NCBI RefSeq assembly: GCF_900115775.1
Contig: NZ_FOXS01000009.1
Location: 1-64,000, forward strand
Direction: 5' to 3'
From: Hymenobacter arizonensis
Lineage (GTDB): Bacteria > Bacteroidota > Bacteroidia > Cytophagales > Hymenobacteraceae
Length of the DNA stretch: 64,000 nucleotides
Each line of letters begins with the position of its first letter. The stretch's first letter is position 1. Position numbers and translations under genes: made by a program. This document shows positions 62,067-64,000 of this stretch, piece by piece. The notes under the pieces are model-generated. The model made no database searches, was not told the DNA's origin, and saw nothing but the letters and a program-made list of their open reading frames with translations.

Positions 62067-62474
62067 ATGAACGGCTTAACTTTTACTGGGGTAGACCACC
62101 CCGGGCTGGCTGTTGCCAATATCGAAGGATTGACCGAGTGGTACTGCACCGTTTTGGGCTACACGCGCTGGTTTGAATACCGCAATGAGGCCACCGGCAA
62201 AGTGGTCTGGATGCTGCGGGGCCCGGACAACTCGCTGCTCGAAATCATGCCCCGCGACGACACCCCGCGCCCCAAGCGCACCACTTGGACGCCCGGCTGG
62301 TCGCACCTGGCCCTGCGCATCACGGACCTGGACCAAGCCATGCGCCATCTCGACGAGCACGGCGTGCAGTGGGGCGGCGAAGTAATGCCCGCCATTGGCG
62401 GTGGCCGCGTCCGCAATTTCTACGACCCCGAAGGCAACATGCTGCAGCTCCTGGAGCGTGGTCCGCTGGAATAA
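62067..62474 (+). CDS. VOC family (glyoxalase/dioxygenase-like) protein
   Basis: 135 residues, a single vicinal-oxygen-chelate domain of two beta-alpha-beta-beta-beta modules. Probable metal ligands: His in GVDHPGLAVANI, Glu in SLLEIMPRD, His in GWSHLALRITDL and Glu in MLQLLERG. Located 11 bases after the lyase gene, in the same operon. An isomerase or lactone/keto-sugar role, taking the place of KdgF-type proteins, is possible but unproven. Confidence 0.9.
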   Translation: MNGLTFTGVDHPGLAVANIEGLTEWYCTVLGYTRWFEYRNEATGKVVWMLRGPDNSLLEIMPRDDTPRPKRTTWTPGWSHLALRITDLDQAMRHLDEHGVQWGGEVMPAIGGGRVRNFYDPEGNMLQLLERGPLE

Positions 62475-62529
62475 CCTCACCCCCGGCGCCGCGCACAATC
62501 CCCAACAATAACAACCTCATTTCCCACCC

Positions 62530-63543
62530 ATGAGCACCCTCCTTTTCACCGGCAATCAAACCTTCCGTGTTGAGCCCACAGCCGCCGTGCCGCCCGCTCC
62601 CGGCGAGGTGCAGCTGCAAGTTGCCTACTGCGGCGTGTGCGGCACCGACGTGCACCTCTACCATGGCGCCATGCCGCACCGGCTTTCTCTGCCGCAAGTA
62701 ATCGGCCACGAAGTCTCGGCCGAAATCGCGGCTATTGGCGAGGGTGTGAGCGGGTGGCAGGTGGGCGACCGCGTGACGGTGCGCCCCCTGCAGCCCGGCA
62801 CCGAAGACCCCTCCGATAACGGCCAGCACCACATCGGTAAAAACCTCAAGTTCATCGGCATCGACACGCCCGGCGGCATGCAAAGCCATTGGAACGTGCC
62901 GGCCCACACCCTGCACCGTCTGCCCGATAGCCTGCCCCTGACGCTGGGCGCCATGATTGAGCCGCTGGCCGTGGCCTGCCACGACGTGCGCCTGGGCCGG
63001 GTACAGGCCGGGGAATACGTCGTGGTCATCGGCGGCGGCCCCATCGGCATTCTCATTGCGCTGGTGGCGCGGCAGAAGGGCGCGCGGGTACTCGTTTCGG
63101 AAGTAAACGCTGCCCGGCTGGAGTTGGCACACTCCCTGGATTTGGATACCGTCAACCCGAGTACCTCGGACCTGGTAGCGGAAGTGGAGCGCTTCACCAG
63201 CGGCGCCATGGCCGATGTGGTGTTCGAAGTATCGGGCGTGGCGGCCGGCGTAGCCGCCATGACGCAGTTGCCCCGTGCCCGCGGCCGCATGGTGATGGTG
63301 GCCATCCACGCCGAGCCCAAGCCAGTCGATTTGTTCCGGGTGTTCTGGCGCGAGCTGCAGCTCATCGGCGTGCGCGTGTACGAGCCCGAGGACTTCGAGG
63401 AAGCCATTGCCCTGGCCGAAAGCGGCGCGCTGCCGCTGGAGGAACTCATCACGCAAGTCGCGCCGCTCGCCGAGGCACAGTCGGTATTCGACGCCATCGA
63501 CCGCAACCCGGCGGGCATGAAATACCTGCTTCAGTGCTCATGA
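62530..63543 (+). CDS. Zinc-dependent alcohol/sugar dehydrogenase (MDR family)
   Basis: 337 residues. Catalytic zinc ligands fit Cys37 (YCGVCGTDVH), His60-Glu61 (VIGHEVSAEI) and the later EPLAVACHDV. NAD-binding VVVIGGGPIGILIALVA. The structural-zinc lobe, normally with four Cys, is replaced by RPLQPGTEDPSDNGQHHIG with none. Similar to L-idonate/sorbitol/threonine-dehydrogenase relatives. Likely oxidises or reduces a sugar or sugar acid made by the operon. Confidence 0.9.
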   Translation: MSTLLFTGNQTFRVEPTAAVPPAPGEVQLQVAYCGVCGTDVHLYHGAMPHRLSLPQVIGHEVSAEIAAIGEGVSGWQVGDRVTVRPLQPGTEDPSDNGQHHIGKNLKFIGIDTPGGMQSHWNVPAHTLHRLPDSLPLTLGAMIEPLAVACHDVRLGRVQAGEYVVVIGGGPIGILIALVARQKGARVLVSEVNAARLELAHSLDLDTVNPSTSDLVAEVERFTSGAMADVVFEVSGVAAGVAAMTQLPRARGRMVMVAIHAEPKPVDLFRVFWRELQLIGVRVYEPEDFEEAIALAESGALPLEELITQVAPLAEAQSVFDAIDRNPAGMKYLLQCS

Positions 63544-63615
63544 GCAGGCCTCGACGCTAGCCAGCATCTCAACCGTGCACCGACGCGGCGCTTGTACCCT
63601 TAGGCCTTTCCTTCC

Positions 63616-64000
63616 ATGAAACCTACGCTTTTCCTTCTGCTCCTGCTCTCCCACACGGCCTTTGCCGGAACGTGGTACGTGGCTGGCACCGGCAACGACG
63701 CCAACAACGGCAAAACCCGGAAAACGGCTTTCCGCAGCCTGCAAAAGGCTGCCGATTTGGTGAACCCCGGCGACGTGGTGCTCATCAGCGACGGGGTCTA
63801 TTCCAACGACAACACCGGCGACGGCGGGGCCGTGGTGTCGGTGGAGCGCTCGGGCCGGCCCGATGCGTGGATTACGTGGAAGGCGGCCCCCGGCCAGCGC
63901 CCCGTGGTGCACCCCATTGGCTGGACGGGCATTCAAATCCGCAGCTCGTATCACGTGTTCGAGGGGCTGACGGTGATGGGCAACAACGACGCCATTTCGC
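63616..64000 (+). CDS. Secreted right-handed parallel beta-helix protein (partial, runs off the window)
   Basis: The first 128 codons are seen from ATG 63616 (MKPTLFLLLLLSHTAFAGTW, signal peptide). GTWYVAGTGNDANNGKTRKT, VNPGDVVLISDGVY, and SSYHVFEGLTVMGNNDAIS form a DUF1565-type beta-helix start, closely like the start of the gene at 26265-29897 (YYVSALTGSDTNDGLTPQTP). Probably a polysaccharide lyase-like or glycan-binding beta-helix protein belonging to the same locus. The rest lies outside the window. Confidence 0.85.
   Translation, partial: MKPTLFLLLLLSHTAFAGTWYVAGTGNDANNGKTRKTAFRSLQKAADLVNPGDVVLISDGVYSNDNTGDGGAVVSVERSGRPDAWITWKAAPGQRPVVHPIGWTGIQIRSSYHVFEGLTVMGNNDAIS

Overview
The window looks like a chromosomal segment from a GC-rich Bacteroidota of the Hymenobacter/Cytophagales type. 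The evidence is two SusC/SusD outer-membrane pairs, a type IX secretion (T9SS) C-terminal sorting domain, LytTR and ECF-type regulation, DUF4097 and DUF5689 family proteins, TonB-dependent receptors and very weak Shine-Dalgarno signals. Taxonomy is inferred from gene content only. No rRNA, tRNA or CRISPR array was recognised by eye.

Region 1 (1-16.5 kb) is a rearranged regulatory and envelope region rich in relics. It begins with the C-terminal end of a probable tyrosine recombinase and then a non-coding stretch holding an orphan C-terminal fragment of the nearby ABC permease/peptidase. Next come a translationally coupled ABC ATPase and ABC-2 permease/M1-peptidase fusion (minus strand), a divergent LytS-type histidine kinase and LytTR response regulator, and a TonB-dependent receptor. 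A second, internally deleted copy of the response-regulator end follows, then a sigma / anti-sigma / two DUF4097-like protein operon. A small basic protein with an internal duplication sits between two long, mostly empty stretches.

Region 2 (16.6-25.2 kb) is a plus-strand operon: SusC, SusD, a DUF5689 lipoprotein split by an in-frame stop, a Tat-type calcineurin-like phosphoesterase and a glycerophosphodiester phosphodiesterase. It looks like an outer-membrane uptake system for organophosphodiesters rather than a glycan locus. A non-coding stretch with a decayed gene follows.

Region 3 (26.3-47 kb) is a glycan-degradation cluster, nearly all on the minus strand: a large secreted parallel beta-helix protein with a T9SS signal, GH36 alpha-galactosidase, an MGH1/GH63-like glycosidase, GH92 alpha-mannosidase, two GH3 beta-glucosidases and a divergent GH5-like enzyme. 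Embedded in it is a three-gene unit: exported ADP-ribosylglycohydrolase-fold protein, GRP-family sugar transporter and ribokinase.

Region 4 (47-64 kb) appears to be a uronate-type polysaccharide utilisation locus. IclR regulator and KduD (minus) face SusC/SusD (plus), followed by a secreted propeller protein related in shape to oligogalacturonate lyases, a GH39-like glycosidase, a sodium/solute symporter, and tightly coupled genes for an SDR, an RraA-like aldolase and a cytoplasmic heparinase II/III-type lyase. A VOC protein, a zinc alcohol dehydrogenase and the start of another beta-helix protein complete it. The likely logic is lysis of an acidic glycan outside the cell, import, completion of lysis in the cytoplasm, then reduction and aldol cleavage of the keto-deoxy sugar.
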